Assembly (NCBI GenBank): GCA_009763385.1
Contig: CM019827.1
Location: 93,222,177 to 93,286,176 of the forward strand
DNA: 64,000 nt
Source: Coix lacryma-jobi var. lacryma-jobi
Taxonomy: Eukaryota; Streptophyta; Magnoliopsida; Poales; Poaceae
Direction of reading: 5' to 3'
The translations under genes were made by a program, and so were the position numbers. Within the stretch, counting starts at the first letter, position 1. Each line of letters starts with the position of its first letter. This document shows, piece after piece, positions 63,670 to 64,000 of this stretch. A model generated the notes under the pieces. It did no database searches and was not told where the DNA came from. It saw only the letters and a list, made by a program, of their open reading frames with translations.

Positions 63670-64000
63670 GCAGTTGGCCAAACTCGACACCTTCGTGTGC
63701 TCATCTATTAGGGAACATATAGGGTTTGTAATTGATCTCCACTCATATTTAATTTGTACCCACCGTTATGCTTCCTTGATTTATGATTTCTCAGTATGTT
63801 TCTATCCGGTTTGGTCTAATTGTCCATAGTGGTTTCGATTTGGTCTCAACCTAGTTATCAGTGGTGGTTTTCATTTGTTTGCAATTAGTTTGATTGGATC
63901 TGTGTTCTTGTTTGGGTCTCGATCTGGTCTGGTCCAGATGTCCTAAATTTGGTTATTTTGCACATTATGGGCGTCTGCTTCCGTATGTGCATCTGAACAT

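Noticed and set aside
1..64000. tRNA, rRNA or snoRNA genes
   Set aside because: The tRNA-like words found are short primer-binding complements only; no cloverleaf with both arms was seen.

Overview
The window is almost entirely a nested stack of LTR retrotransposons from a grass genome, most likely a panicoid such as Saccharum, Sorghum or Miscanthus. The evidence is Maximus/SIRE-type copia elements, Athila-, Tat- and Del/Tekay-type gypsy elements, plant-style introns, CACTA and Stowaway relics, and U3 palindromes of the GACCGGACGC type. That species guess comes from family resemblance and was not searched. I found no intact host gene, rRNA, tRNA or CRISPR array.

Layout. 1-1589 is part of a plus-strand copia LTR. 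1590-2640 is a broken minus-strand host-like gene piece. 2641-6483 is a minus-strand copia (A). 6484-7728 is a cut LTR of family C. 7729-42550 is a minus-strand Athila-like gypsy element (G1). G1 carries a solo C LTR (9502-11418) and is split at 16190 by a plus-strand Tat-like element (G2, 16190-39702, TSD GGTTT). G2 is split at 20193 by a minus-strand Del/Tekay chromovirus (G3, 20193-34198, TSD AATGG). 42551-55129 (X) and 55130-59613 (Y) are adjacent minus-strand copies of one copia family. X is interrupted by a solo LTR of family T (43902-45916) and by a solo C LTR (46856-50807) that holds a second solo T LTR (47911-49837). 59614-61872 is the gag and 5' LTR of another copia (Z). 61873-62487 is a CACTA terminus, 62775-63037 a Stowaway-like MITE, and the rest is AT-rich with one weak exon candidate.

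The order of insertion is supported by LTR-LTR differences counted by eye: G1 about 3.6%, G2 about 1.7%, G3 about 1.1%.

The most striking find is in G3. Between its primer-binding site and gag lies an intact 201-aa ORF (29102-29707, minus). It begins like the histone H3 tail (M-ARIKLTARKSTG...PRHQLA), continues as a basic patch and coiled coil, and ends in a long acidic tail. The same element ends its pol with a chromodomain, the module that reads H3 tails, so G3 may encode both a tail mimic and a reader. Other notable finds are two antisense genes in G2 (one with two clear introns), an accessory gene with its own TATA box in G1, LTRs of family T that appear to have grown by swallowing their primer-binding site twice, covarying hairpin arrays in family C LTRs, and GC-rich palindrome clusters in the LTRs of most families.
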